Below are positions 52,846 to 64,000 of a stretch of DNA of 64,000 nt, in pieces; position 1 is the first letter of the stretch; the number at the start of each line of letters is the position of its first letter. This stretch comes from Ajuga chamaepitys (lineage: Eukaryota > Streptophyta > Magnoliopsida > Lamiales > Lamiaceae), in the NCBI GenBank assembly GCA_958295605.1, contig OY282500.1:41905278-41969277 (forward strand), written 5' to 3'. The notes beneath the pieces are model-generated. The model saw nothing but the letters and a program-made list of their open reading frames with translations, did no database searches and was not told where the DNA came from. The position numbers and the translations under genes were made by a program.

Positions 52846-55800
52846 TTATTGTTCTTCATGACATTGCTCAAGCTGCAGCAAGCTCGAGCAATGCTCCACT
52901 TTGTTTCCAGGTACACCCTTTGTAAGAAAATCAGCAGGATTATGCAATGTGTGTACCTTCTTCACCTCCACAGAACCAGAATCAATGATATCTCTAGCAA
53001 AATGTAACCTAACATCAATGTGTTTTGACCTTTCATGAAATGCTTGATGTTTCACAAGGTGTAAAGCACTTTGATTATCACAGTAGATTGCCACACACTT
53101 CTGCTTGATATCCAAATCTCTCAGAACCCCTTTCAACCAGATTGCCTCTTTGATAGCTTCAGTTAGAGAGATATATTCTGCTTCTGTTGTTGATAGTGCC
53201 ACAACAGATTGTTGTACACTTCTCCAGCTGATGGCTGTTCCAAATAAGGTAAACACAAAACCAGAAATGGATTTCCTTGTGTCTATGTTTGCTGCAAAAT
53301 CAGAATCAGCAAACCCCTCCAATGCAACAGTACTTCCATCCACTCTTTTTTCAAACTTCAGTGACAAATTCACTGATCCTTTCAAATACCTCATCACATG
53401 TTTCAAAGCTTCCCAATGCTCAACTCCTGGATTTGACATGAACCTGCTTACTAAAGACACAGCATATGCCAAGTCAGGCCTGCTACAAATCATTCCATAC
53501 ATAAGACTTCCAACTCCACTTGCATAAGGAATATTGTTCATATGTATGATTTCCTCTTCAGTCTTTGGGCATTGTTCTTTGGAAAGTTTCTTCTGTAGAT
53601 TAACTGGAGTGGAGAGAGGTTTGGCTTCATACATATGAAACCTCTCCAATACTTTCTGTAGATATTGCCTCTGAGATAACCAAAGCACTCCAGCTTCTCT
53701 GTTTCTTAAAATGTTCATGCCCAATATCTTCTTGGCTTCTCCCAGATCTTTCATGTCAAATTCAGCATTAAGTCTATCCTTCAACCATTGTACCCTCTTC
53801 TTGTTCCTGCTGGCAATTAGCATGTCATCCACATACAATAGAAGGAAAACTTTATCTTGCTTTGAACCTTTGTTGAAGTAAACACAACTGTCATAAAGAC
53901 TTCTTACAAAGCCAACACTGATCATGAAGTCATTGAACCTCTTATTCCACTGTCTTGGACTTTGTTTAAGTCCATATAGTGACTTCTTCAGTAAACATAC
54001 TTTGTCTTCTTTTCCAGGAACAACAAAGCCTTCTGGTTGTTTCATATATATCTCCTCATTGAGTTCTCCATGTAAGAATGCTGTCTTTACATCCAGTTGT
54101 TGTAATTCCATGTCCTCCTGTGTGACTTTTGATAAAAGCAACCTGATTGAGCAATGCTTTACTACTGGAGAGAAAACCTCATTGAAATCAATCCCTTCTC
54201 TTTGTGTAAAGCCCCTAGCCACCAATCTTGCTTTAAACCTCACTTGTTTGGATCCTGCTGTCTCTAGTTTCTTCTTGTATATCCATTTAGAGCTTACAAG
54301 TTTCTGACCTTTTGGTTTCTCCACCAATATCCAGGTCTTATTCTTCTCCAGGGACTCCATCTCTTTAGTCATTGCCTGTATCCAGTGTTCACCTTCTTCA
54401 CAGTCTAGTGCTTCCTTAAAACTACTAGGCTCTTGTGATTCCAGGTCTTCAGCAACACTCAAGGCATAATAAACACTCCCTGCTTGACCATAGAAATCAG
54501 GTTTGTTGATTGTTCTTCTAGGCCTGTCCCTTCCAATGCTGTATTCTCTGACATTTTGTGAAGGTCCAGTTTGTTCTTCTTCTTCAGATGATGAATCACT
54601 ATCTTGTAGATTTTCTTGTGGTTGAGGTGTGTGGTTATCTTCAGCAGGATGCTCCACCTGAATTGATATCTCCTCTATCTCTGTAGCACCATCAAATTCT
54701 TCCTTAGAGCCTGTAGAAGAGTAAGCCATCACATTCTCATTAAACTTTACATCTCTACTTGTGATTATCTTCTGATTTCCCTTCTCTAAGCACCACAATC
54801 TGTAGCCCTTTACTCCATCCGGATATCCAAGAAATACACATCTGAGAGCCCTTGCATCTAGCTTGTCTTGCTTGACATGGACAAAAGCAAGACACCCAAA
54901 CACCCTTAACCCTTCATAACTTGGTTTCTGTCCACTCCACACCTCTTCAGGTGTTTTGAACCCAATCACTGATGAGGGTGACCTGTTAATGAGATAACAT
55001 GCTGTAGCAATGGTTTCTCCCCAGAATACCTTTGGTAACCCAGCATCCAACAGCATACACCTCACTCTTTCAAGAAGAGTCCTGTTGAGTCTCTCAGCAA
55101 CTCCATTCTGTTGAGGATTCATTGGAACAGTCCTGTGTCTCTTGATTCCTCTTTCTTCACAGAAATTTGTAAACTCAGTAGAGAGATATTCCAGTCCATT
55201 ATCAGTCCTAAGGTGCTTCAGCTTCTTCCCTTTGACATTTTCCAGTTGAATCAACCATGTTTTGAACTTATGGAAAGCATCACTCTTGTTCTTCATCAAC
55301 ATGATCCACACCTTTCTGCTGTAATCATCAATCAAGGACATGAAATACCTTGCACCACCATGAGATTCTGTTCTTGCAGGACCCCATATGTCAGAGTGAA
55401 CATAATCTAATGGCTCTTGAGTTGTGTGAACACCCTTTCCATAGGGCAGCTTCTTGGATTTGCCCAAAGCACACTGATCACAGAACTCCAGTTCTTGATT
55501 TCCCATATTTCCAATTACTCCACTTCTTGACAGTTCCTTCAACCCTTTCGCTCCTATGTGTCCAAGTCTCTTGTGCCATTTAGCAAGCTCTGAACTGCTC
55601 AAGACCATATCCACACTTCCAACAACAGGTGAACCAATCAAGATAAACAATCCATTATGCTGTCTACCTTTTATCACCAATTTCCCATGTTTTGTGATAT
55701 GCAAGAATCCATCTATTGAGCTAAACTGACATCCACTGGTTACTAAAGAACCGAGAGATAAAAGATTTCTTTTAAGGCCAGGAACATATCTTACATTTGA

Positions 55801-56832
55801 GATGACTCTGACCACACCATCAAACATCCTTATGCTCACTGATCCAACTCCTTTGACCTTGCATGATTGGTCATTTCCCAGGAGAACATTTCCACCATCT
55901 TCTCTCTTCAGTTCATCAAACCATGACTGGTGTGGACACATATGGAAAGAACAGCCTGTGTCCAAGACCTATTCCTTTACCATTCTTGATTCAGTAACAT
56001 TTAATACTTCTGGAGGGTCTTCTTGATGATCAATAGCAGCAGCTTCTGCCCCTTGATTTCCGCCTTTCTTATTTCTCTTAGGACAGTCCTTCTTCAAGTG
56101 ACCTGGCTGCTTGCACTTGAAGCATTTCCTCTTCTCAACCCAGTCATTCCCCTTCTTAGGATTAGAATCCCCAGACTTTGGATCCTTAGCATTCTGTCCC
56201 TTCTTGCCTTGCCAAGGTTTCTTGAATTTGACATTCAAGCCTTCTCCAGATTGCACCATGCCTTTATCCCCTTGAGTCTGGAAGCATTTAGACCTCAGAG
56301 CCTTCACTATTCCATCATAGGATAGCTGCTCATCTCTCCCATACATCAAGGCATCCTTAAAGCTTTCCATGGATTTTGGAAGAATGTTTAACACCATCAA
56401 TGCCTTGTCATCCTCCTCCAATTTCACATCCAGATCCTCCAATTCTTCAATCATCTTAATGAACTCATCAAGTTGATCAGAAATTACCTTGTCTTCAGTG
56501 ATCTTGAAGGCCAACATCTTCTGCTTCAAGAACAGCTTGTTGGAAACTGACTTGGATTGATACAGTTCTTCCAATCTCCTCCATGCTTCTGAGGAACCCT
56601 TGCATCTTGAGACCTCCCTCAACGGTTTATCACCCAAACATAGGAAGATAAGACTTAGGGCCTTCTTATCCACTGATGCAAACTTGGATTTCTCAGTTTC
56701 TTCCCATGAATCCAGAGGTATCAATGCAAGATCAAGGCTATTGTGAACCAATACTGCATTCATCTTGATCTTCCACAATGTGAAGTCATTCCTTCCTGTG
56801 AACTTCTCAAAATCCATCTTCATACCAGCCAT
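52846..56832 (-). pseudogene. copia 2 gag-pol polyprotein, single in-frame UAG
   Basis: Gag from ATG 56832 (MAGMKMDFEKFTGRNDFTLW) to 55969, 287 codons, with UBN2-like gag core and knuckle CFKCKQPGHLKKDC at about 234-247. Then TAG, where relatives have Trp in a (W)VLDTGCSFHM context, and the same frame continues to 52846 (about 1040 codons): protease LDTGCSFHMCP; pre-integrase WHKRLGHIGAKGL; integrase HSDIWGPA, LRTDNGLEY and NGVAERLNRTLLE; RT DVKTAFLHGELNEEIYMKQP and YVDDMLIASRN near pol residue 710; RNase H with FADSDFAANIDTRKSISGFV and YCDNQSALHL. It ends normally. No other break is seen, so a TGG to TAG change after or shortly before insertion is the likely story. Stop readthrough is the alternative. 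Confidence 0.9.
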
Positions 56833-56863
56833 TCCTTCCCTTCTTCAAGCTGTGAGAGTTGAT

Positions 56864-56881
56864 TTCCCACAGACGGCGCCA
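56864..56881 (-). other. primer-binding site of copia 2
   Basis: Minus-strand TGGCGCCGTCTGTGGGAA, 2 nt from the 5' LTR. Identical over all 18 bases to the Tat element's PBS. Confidence 0.88.
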
Positions 56882-56883
56882 CT

Positions 56884-57548
56884 TGTTAGTGATTTCAACT
56901 CCAAACACACAGCAAAACTGAATCTGGAAATCGCACAAAGATCAATCTGAAAACACACACTTAATTCGGCCAAAGTTGAGACCGAACACTACTTGCGCAG
57001 AACAGGAAATATAAATGAATCACACACAAGTTTTACGTGGTTCGTTCAAGATGAACTACATCCACGGAGGCAAGGCACACCTCAATCCACTAAGAAATCC
57101 AATCAATTACAGAGAATACACTCAGAAATCAAAATGCCCAATTCTGGAACAAATTAGGGCAGAAATCGTTCCCTCTCAAAATACTCTCTCTAATCTAAGA
57201 AACTGGAAAATTGCTCGACATAGTGTTGTCCTCCTTGATGAGAGCTTTACAATGATATAAGAATTGAAGCTCGAATGTAACCGTACAAAAATTTCTAACT
57301 GAATCAAGTTGAGCTCAGCTACCGGACAAAAGTGACGGTTTTCTTCGTCACAAATCCTGAACTAACTCGTCACAATCAGCGGTTATTCACAACCGCCACG
57401 AACCCGGCTCATCCTGACCAGCTTTGCTTCTTGATGCTCAAACCCGGTCCAATCCTCCGGTTCTTCACCTCTTGAACCCGGTTCCACATTCCCAACACAC
57501 CATATTACCAAGTATAGCTCACTTGATGAGATTGAACACTACCTCACA
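56884..57548 (-). repeat. 5' LTR of copia 2
   Basis: 665 bp, no indel relative to the 3' LTR. Confidence 0.93.
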
Positions 57549-58305
57549 GATGCTTATGACGTACTCCTGGCTAACACTCCTGTAGATGTTAATCTACACT
57601 TAGCCAAAAATAGAGGAGACCCAGTGTTGCAACTGAAATATGCAAGAATTATCGGAAGCCTGATGTACATGACAAATGGTACGCGTCCGGATATAGCATA
57701 TTCAGTTAGCAAACTTAGTAGATTTACAGGTAATCCTAACAAGGATCACTGGAAAGCTCTGATGACAGTTTTAAGGTATTTAAAACATACCATGAATCAT
57801 GGAATTTTGTATACAAGATATCCAATCGTATTGGAAGGATACGCAGATGCAAACTGGATATCTGATACAAAAGATTCAAAATCCATCAGTGCTTATGTAT
57901 TCACTATAGGTGGAGGAGCCGTGGCTTTAAAATCCTCTAAACAAACTTGCATAGCTCGTTCCACAATGGCATCGGAGTTCATTGCTTTAGACAAAGTAGG
58001 TGAAGAAGCAAAATGGCTTCGGAACTTCTTAGAGGATATTCCGGTTGGTGTAAACCGGTACCTCCCGTGATGATACACTATGATAGCATGTCTGCTATAT
58101 GGAGGGCAAAAAGCCACATGTATAATGGTAAGTCTCGACACATCTGAAGGAGACACAATACCGTTAGACATTTAATCTCAAGTGGGGCAATCTCCATTGA
58201 CTACGTAAAGTCAAAAGAAAATATTGCGGATCCACTAACTAAAGGCATTAGTCGAGATCAAATGTATAGCGCGGTAAGGGCAATGGGGCTAAAACCCACA
58301 CACTA
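57549..58305 (+). pseudogene. copia 1 RT C-terminus and RNase H, broken
   Basis: Continuation of copia 1 pol after the copia 2 insertion. 57624-58070 is open with YARIIGSLMYMTNGTRPDIA, YADANWISDTKDSKSISAYV and SKQTCIARSTMASEFIAL. After a frameshift at about 58066 it continues as MIHYDSMSAIWRAKSHMYNG, a stop, and NIADPLTKGISRDQM, ending at TAA near 58305. The RT motifs join those before 52124 when copia 2 and one GATGC are removed. Confidence 0.88.
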
Positions 58306-58893
58306 AAGAGTGTTCATAGTGGTAACTCGTCCATAATGATTGGAGGATCCCAAGAACTTGGTTCAACGAGACAACTAAGCTTTGAAGCACTCAGTATTGC
58401 ACTTGAAAAATAAATTTCAAGCTCATTCTCAATTCCGCTCAAGTGCTAATTGTACCTATGTGGTGCAAACCCTGATGACGTGTGGTGAGGGTAAGCTTAA
58501 CAGCTTTTAATGATTCCTATACCTTCGTGGTGAGGTACTTCAGGGTACCTTTAATAGGAGATCACCTATATAAGTGTGAAGTGGGGCCGTTTCAAACTGA
58601 AAAATGTAATATTTTCAGTACACATTTATGAATTCGAGATAAGGTCCACGGCCAAAATGGACAACAACGTGAGAACCAAAAGGATATTAGAGTCGTTACT
58701 TTGTGGTTGTTATTGTACTAGATTTACACAAAAGCTGACCAGTTCAAGACATTGTGTTCACTGAGCAGCGAGTAAATCCGGTGGCATCTCACTAGGAAAG
58801 GTTCAAAGCCTGAAGCTACCTATCCTGATGAAGGGACGACTCGTTAGGACTTTCTTAGATTTGCATTACATTAATATCATTCATGTGGGGGAT
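58306..58893 (+). other. copia 1 3' untranslated region and PPT
   Basis: No coding domain. Two similar GTGGTGAGG blocks (58480-58550). The polypurine tract ATGTGGGGGAT (58883-58893) abuts the 3' LTR. Confidence 0.7.
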
Positions 58894-60174
58894 TGTTGGA
58901 AATTGGTTTGGAATTTTGGGTTTTGAATCCAAAAATGATTAATTTAATTATCTCAATCCATTTGTTAAAAATGGAAAAAATTTGCAAATTCATAATCTAC
59001 GCTTTGAGTAGATGAAATTAATGTATTAATATGCTCAAAACCAATTTCGGATGAATGAGATATTAATTGACAAATGTTGAAACTTAAACTTGGAAATTGA
59101 AGAGTTTATAAAGGAAAATATGGAAACTTGTCCCACATAGAAAAATTGGAGTAAGTGGACACTCCTTATTTAGTAAAGCACTTGATAAGGAGTTATCAAG
59201 TGTGCTCCCCTATGGTGGACCTTATGGTGGATCCTAGTGGGATTTTAGCCTTTGGCTAAAATGGACCCGAGGATGGTGCGAAGCACCATCCGGGCTCGAG
59301 TCCGCATGCGTACATCGCACATGTCGCATTGAGTCGCTCTAGAGGCACACTTTGCCTTCGCACGTACGCGTCGTCGCAAGGAGCTGGATGAGTCTTAAAG
59401 TTTTGGCCAGATGGTCCAGACGGATGGCTTGCGAGTTCGTGGCGTTTCGAGTCAGGCGGTGCAGTGACGTGGATCGGGTCGGGTCGGATCGACCGCATTG
59501 AGTCGCTTTAGAGGCGCACTTTGCACTTCGCACGTATACGTCTTCGCGAGAAGTTGGAGGAGCATTAAAGTTTTGGCCAGATGGCCAGACGAATGGCTCA
59601 GGGGTTCGTGGCGGTTCGAGTCAGGCGGTACGGTGACGTGGACCGGGTCGGATCGACTCGGCTCGAACCGGGCGGTTCACCCCCACTGAATCGGGTCGTA
59701 CCGACCCACCAGTGGGCTAGGCGGGTCGAATCGGTGTAACACGTCATCCTCTGGGGCGCGGATCAGCCTGCGGGTGCGACCGCCTAGCGAATTGGTGGGT
59801 CCAGTCAAAAGGGTGCCACCAAGGGGTGAAGAGGTGCCTTTCCAAAAAGGCACCACAAATCTTCAATATATATAAATGGGCCCCTGCAGATTTAATTTCA
59901 TTCTTTCAAATTTCACAAGTTTATTCAGATTTCAAAGCTTTCCAAATTTAGAAAGTTTTAAATATCCGAGTATGTTCGCCGATAACTTTCGACTCATAGT
60001 GCAGCGGTCTGAAGTTTTAAAGTCGTTGTATCTTGGAGGCGTTTTGCTTTTATACGTATTGCACCCGTGCACGTGGCAATTTCGTCTTACGGATATAGAG
60101 TCAAACTCTAGCCTTGACTTTGTCTGCATTAAATGCATCTTCATCTATAAACCTTCACATACCAAATACTAACA
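58894..60174 (+). repeat. 3' LTR of copia 1, expanded
   Basis: 1281 bp. Relative to the 5' LTR it carries a tandem duplication of about 169 bp (59325-59493 and 59494-about 59662, each beginning CGCATTGAGTCGC) and additional GC-rich sequence (59660-59790) dense in CGGGTCGG-like words. TATA box in ATATATATAAATGGGCCCCT (about 59866). Confidence 0.88.
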
Positions 60175-60197
60175 AGATGTAGGCTTGAAAAGTGATA

Positions 60198-60415
60198 CTC
60201 TACCTCCGTCTCGATTTATTTTGCACAGTTGATCGAACATGAATGTTAAGAAAAAATAGATTTTGTTTTTTCTTTGACTAATTTAAGGGTGGAGATTGAA
60301 GGTTGAGATTTTCAGGGTGAAGATTGTGAGAATTAGTTTTTATTTTAGGAGTGTACAAAATAAGTTGGGACGATCGTAAACTAAAAGTGTGCTAAATAAG
60401 CCGAAACAAAGAGAG
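60198..60415. mobile_element. Stowaway-like MITE
   Basis: CTCTACCTCCGTCTCGATTT and, inverted, CTCTCTTTGTTTCGGCTTAT at the ends, flanked by TA (60196-60197, 60416-60417). 218 bp, non-coding. The ends are of mariner/Stowaway type. Confidence 0.82.
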
Positions 60416-60730
60416 TACAGTTTATCGGAATATCGGTCGAATTTATCTGCTTGAATATCGGTTAATTCTGTACTCTTAAATTGATGGCTTCTTCCTTTAT
60501 TTCCTACTTCCCATTTTCTTAAGAAATATGTTTTCACAATTGTGCCTTGTAAAATAAGCTCCCATCATATTTGCCTTATGTAATATTAGTATTACTTCCG
60601 TGCGATTCTGAAGAGTTTGGTTGTAGAATAATATTTTAGTTAAAAGAAATGTTTTATGATTCATTATTTAATAGTGTGACAATTGCATACGTAATGAATT
60701 ATTTAAAAATATTGAATTGTACGAAATTGG

Positions 60731-60749
60731 TTGTAGTTCAGTTGGTAGA
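60731..60749 (+). other. tRNA-like A-box, possible SINE relic
   Basis: TTGTAGTTCAGTTGGTAGA resembles the D-arm/A-box of a tRNA gene. No B-box (GGTTCGAnTCC) or cloverleaf follows, so this is at most a decayed SINE head. Confidence 0.25.
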
Positions 60750-60895
60750 TTAGTGATCTATTTCCATCAACCTCATCCCAACCAAAATTGTACTAAAAAA
60801 GAAAAAGAAAAAAATAAATTATAAATTGTAACATTATTTGATTCTCCCATGCGATTTACATATTAGATATACGCTTATTGTATATAGATCATGGT

Positions 60896-61380
60896 TTGTG
60901 GGATCGGACTGAACCGGCCGGTTTAACTAGGAATCGGGCCTGGAACCGGTCAGATAGCATTAAATAACCAGAAATGCCATTAGACCGTTGAAAACCGAAC
61001 AAAATCGGTGAAAACTGGTTCGACCGTCGAACCATCGGACCAACAATATATTCATTTTTTTTAAAAGATAAAGTTGTGTTTCGACATGTATTAAGTATAA
61101 AAACGGGATTTTAACCTTTATCTTCAATTTACCCTTATTTTTTCCATCTAATTTTACATTTGGTACTTAGATGTTATTAAAAAAATTAGAGTTACAAGTA
61201 CCTTTGGATTAATTGATATTGATATATGTTGAACTTTTCTTACAAGTTAAACTCTAATATCAAATTAGATTATATTACACATAAGCAACTATTGAAATCC
61301 AAAAGTCAACAAGTTGCCTTTGACCGGTGGAACCTTGAACCGATGGCTTGTCCGGTTCGGTCACCGGTCCGGTCCCACAA
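60896..61380. mobile_element. CCGG-rich MITE with imperfect TIRs
   Basis: TTTGTGGGATCGGACTGAAC at the left and, inverted, TTTGTGGGACCGGACCGGTG at the right. 485 bp. The flanks are rich in ACCGG/CCGGT words, the interior AT-rich. TSD unclear; the terminal form is seen in plant hAT-type MITEs. Confidence 0.6.
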
Positions 61381-61869
61381 ATACTAATATAGAAAATTTA
61401 TTTTATGGAATAACATTAAGATAAATATCAAATTATATCATAAATATTAAATTATAACAAATAAAAATATCTATTTTCAATATTATTATTTTTCTTTTAA
61501 TCTCAAACATACTCTTAATCTCTCATATCATTCTTGACTTAAATAAACAACCACAACTAATTCAAGTAATTATAACTATTAAATTAACACATAAATTATT
61601 TAAGAAATAACATAAAATAATAAATAAAATAACTTGAATAAATTTATAAGATTTTTTTTTATTTAAATAATCTCATATATTTTAAAAATATTTAATTCGT
61701 TAATTTTATATTATATCACATTTCTACTTATATTAGTGTGCGCATATATATATTCAAAAACTAAGATTAAAAAATTGATTAAACCAGATATAAATAGTTC
61801 AATCCAATATAACAAAATGAAAATATATCTATACTAAAAATCGTGAAAAGATGATTATTTTGATATATT
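61381..61869. other. AT-rich intergenic
   Basis: No gene or repeat that I can support. Confidence 0.6.
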
Positions 61870-62704
61870 TGTAACAACAAATTTCGTATATTAAGTACAT
61901 AAACACGAAAAAGATGCACAAAATCAAATGATCAAACGGATAGAATTTACAATATATGAGTTCTATCTCTAATTCTCCTATGATTCTTCTCTTTGATTGA
62001 CATCTTCAAACTCGGAGTTGACTTTTAAAATTGATGGTGTTGGCATCTAGATCTTCTCTGCACTTTGATTTGACTTCAACGCCTTTCCGGGAGCTTGGCG
62101 CTTTGATGTCGGAGCGAATGTTGAAATCTTTGAGAACTTGAAGAACATGAATTATTGGAGTTCTTTGATCTTCTTTGTAATATCGATCTTCAATCTCTTC
62201 CACACTTGATTTCTTCTTTATAACGCTTATCCGAAGGTCGAATGACTTGATTTCGAATGAAATGATATTCTTAATGGCTTGTGCAAAGAACGTCTTTGAT
62301 ATGATGGACCGTTGACTTGGACAAACGCCGATCGAGGGGCTTGGCACCTTGATCTCTGATCAAACGTCGCTTTGCGGAGGTTTTCTTCGAAGAACGCTGA
62401 AGAACTTTGACGATCGTCGAAGAATACCGAAGTTGCTTTGCGTTGGAATTCTTTTCACTTGATTCTTGAGTTATCTTGTTGATGTTCATTTTTGGTGGAA
62501 CAATGAGGCCCCATTTATAGTTGTAGGATGGAGAACACTAATGGGCCTAGAATCCAAACGGAGCTTTGATTGGTTCTCTAGGATATCAGATCTATCAAAT
62601 GTGTTTGAGATAATTATTAAATTAAATATGATTTAATTTAATAATATATGCATGATTTTGTCATGTGACGACCTTTGATTAGATACAAAATTTTTGTATC
62701 TACA
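61870..62704 (-). mobile_element. solo LTR of the TR-GAG family
   Basis: 835 bp. On the minus strand TGTAGATACAAAAATTTTGT ... GTTGTTACA, flanked by a perfect ATATT duplication (61865-61869, 62705-62709). It shares with the gag-only element's LTR the order GTCACATGACAAAAT, TTAAATTAAATCATATTTAA, CCCATTAGTGTTCTCCATCC, CTATAAATGGGGCCTCATT. No internal region. Confidence 0.88.
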
Positions 62705-62709
62705 ATATT

Positions 62710-63307
62710 ATATGTAAAAGCATTTGGAAACAAAAAGAATTATTAGTATGTTTAAAAAATATGAAAAATGTTGTTAAAAAGAACAAGCCAATAAAATGTT
62801 GACAACACAACTTGTCATTAGGACCACGCACATGAATAAAACCCTTCAAAAGTTCTAATTAAGATGGAGGGGAAAATGGGAAGTCTTTTTAACAGTTTTG
62901 ACTCTATTTTATTTTAGTAGACACACATATTCATATGTATATACTAATATAGATACATATTAATTTATAAACAAAAATAAGATAAAAAGGTAAATATAAT
63001 AAATAAATAGATTATAATATATTTTAAAACTAAAATTGTTTATTATTATGTTGTTCAGAAATTTATTTAACTAATTTTTATTTGCAGCCTAAATCTTGTA
63101 CAAATAAACAACCGCAATGCATAATCAAATATAATTAAATAACCAACAATAAATAATTAATTTTTTTCGAGCATAAATCACACTTTTAAAAATATCATAT
63201 AGATGTCAAATTAAAGATTATTAAATGATGATTAATCTGATGTATTATACTTAAAAAATGGCTAATATAAAAAGAATTATTTGTATTTAAAACACTGAAA
63301 AATGTTA
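62710..63307. other. AT-rich intergenic
   Basis: No gene or repeat that I can support. Confidence 0.6.
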
Positions 63308-63624
63308 ATCTCTCCGTTCCAAAAAAGGTCACTTTAGAAAAGATAAAATTATTAAAGAAAGTGTAATATTAGCAAAAAAACCACAATTCTTCCAATGTTA
63401 CCCCTAAACATATCCAACATATCTTCTTTAAAATCTTATAAATTTGGCAAGAATTCTCTTTACTTCAGCCTACTTAATTTAGTTGATCGTATTTCCTTAT
63501 CCCACAACCTCAAAGAATGACTTTATTTCCTAATTTCGTTGTCTTGTAAGAATTTAATATGAAGGGATATATTTGTCTTTTTACCCATCAAAAGTCTAAA
63601 GTTCACATTTTTTAACCGAGGGAT
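63308..63624. mobile_element. Stowaway-like MITE, diverged
   Basis: ATCTCTCCGTTCCAAAAAAG at the left and, inverted, ATCCCTCGGTTAAAAAATGT at the right, flanked by TA (63306-63307, 63625-63626). 317 bp, non-coding. Confidence 0.6.
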
Positions 63625-64000
63625 TATTTTGAAGGAAAGAAAGGAAATAAAGCACAATTTAAAGTTGTTACTTGACAAAATAACCATAAATAACACATAA
63701 TGTTTGGGAGGAAAATGCAATTTATAATTTTTTTCTTATCCTTACATATATATACTGTATTAAGAAAAATAAGATTTAATTTTGTATTCATTTGATGTAT
63801 AAAAGGAAATGAAGGAAAGTAATTCATTATAAAACAAATAATATCTTTCGTTGTATATAAGAAAAATTAATCAAATCTTGTATTAACAAAATAAAACTTA
63901 GAAAATAAGAATTAATTTTTTTTTATTTGAAACCGGACGTATATATGAAAATAAGAAAAATGATTAAATATAAAATTCAATACCATAGTTATTGAAAATT
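63625..64000. other. AT-rich intergenic
   Basis: No gene or repeat that I can support. Confidence 0.6.

Larger units (their letters stand above)
52125..57548 (-). mobile_element. full-length Ty1/copia retrotransposon (copia 2), young
   Basis: Two LTRs of exactly 665 bp (52125-52789 and 56884-57548), perfect GATGC duplications (52120-52124, 57549-57553), PBS at 56864-56881, PPT at about 52790-52803 (minus AGGTGGAGATT). I count eight LTR differences by eye (about 1.2%). Gag-pol is open except for one UAG between gag and protease. Inserted in the RT region of copia 1. RT/RNase H motifs are of the Tnt1/Tork sort. Confidence 0.95.
47964..60174 (+). mobile_element. Ty1/copia retrotransposon (copia 1), interrupted by copia 2
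   Basis: LTRs 47964-48968 and 58894-60174 (TGTTGG...TAACA) with flanks ACATG and AGATG, one mismatch from a 5-bp duplication. A polypurine tract TCATGTGGGGGAT precedes the 3' LTR. Gag, protease, integrase, RT and RNase H blocks run in copia order on the plus strand but are broken by many stops and frameshifts. The body is cut at 52124 by copia 2 and resumes at 57549. No recognisable PBS follows the 5' LTR. The 3' LTR is 276 bp longer than the 5' LTR because of an internal duplication and extra GC-rich sequence. Confidence 0.88.

Noticed and set aside
53105..56325. Plus-strand frames across copia 2
   Set aside because: Shadow frames of the minus-strand gag-pol.
60727..60790. tRNA gene
   Set aside because: A-box-like sequence only; no B-box, no anticodon arm or acceptor pairing.

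Overview
This window is nuclear DNA from a flowering plant, most likely a eudicot. The evidence is one spliced plant-type IMP dehydrogenase gene, GT-AG introns, AT-rich intergenic sequence, and a dense nested set of plant transposable elements (Ty3/gypsy Athila-, Tat- and Del/Tekay-like, Ty1/copia, MULE, PIF/Harbinger with Tourist-type MITEs, mariner/Stowaway, Helitron). I cannot name the species. The only host gene I can support is IMPDH at 22523-25045, with four exons and 505 codons.

Layout. 1-2414: decayed Athila-like gag/protease. 2415-4519: two diverged copies of an Athila-like LTR in tail-to-tail inverted orientation, forming a hairpin with arms of about 1 kb and a loop of about 50 bp. 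4912-5935: a small non-autonomous MULE. 7219-14192: a second MULE of about 1.8 kb net, broken by a Tourist-like element in its left TIR (7399-8151, TSD TTA) and by a gag-only LTR retrotransposon in its right TIR (9735-14144, TSD AATAT). 14512-18355: a PIF/Harbinger transposon with TSD TAA, both TIRs, an uninterrupted DDE transposase and an uninterrupted Myb/SANT-like partner. 18524-21455: a minus-strand solo LTR related to the gag-only element, split by a directly duplicated sequence of about 0.9 kb. 22523-25045: IMPDH. 25289-31287: a Del/Tekay-like solo LTR (TSD CGAAT) split by a Helitron of about 3.6 kb (26492-30108).

32392-47627: a mariner-like element (TSD TA) with a disabled DD39D transposase. 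A young 11.2-kb Tat-lineage gypsy element (35699-46891, TSD GCAAT, LTRs about 99% identical) is inserted in it. That element carries gag-pol on the minus strand and a decayed additional gene on the opposite strand. 47964-60174: an old copia element interrupted inside its RT/RNase H region by a young copia element (52125-57548, TSD GATGC, two 665-bp LTRs about 99% identical). 60198-63624: MITEs and another solo LTR (61870-62704, TSD ATATT).

How the parts relate. Target-site duplications and re-joined host sequence make the order of insertion readable: MULE before Tourist and gag-only LTR element; mariner before Tat; copia 1 before copia 2; Del solo LTR before Helitron. Possibly still functional coding units are the Harbinger gene pair and IMPDH. 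The Tat and copia 2 polyproteins each contain one in-frame UAG. I did not find a clearly new host system. The most unusual items are the intact Harbinger pair, the long inverted LTR pair, the antisense gene in the Tat element, the Helitron built of nested duplications, and one identical 18-nt primer-binding site shared by a gypsy and a copia element.
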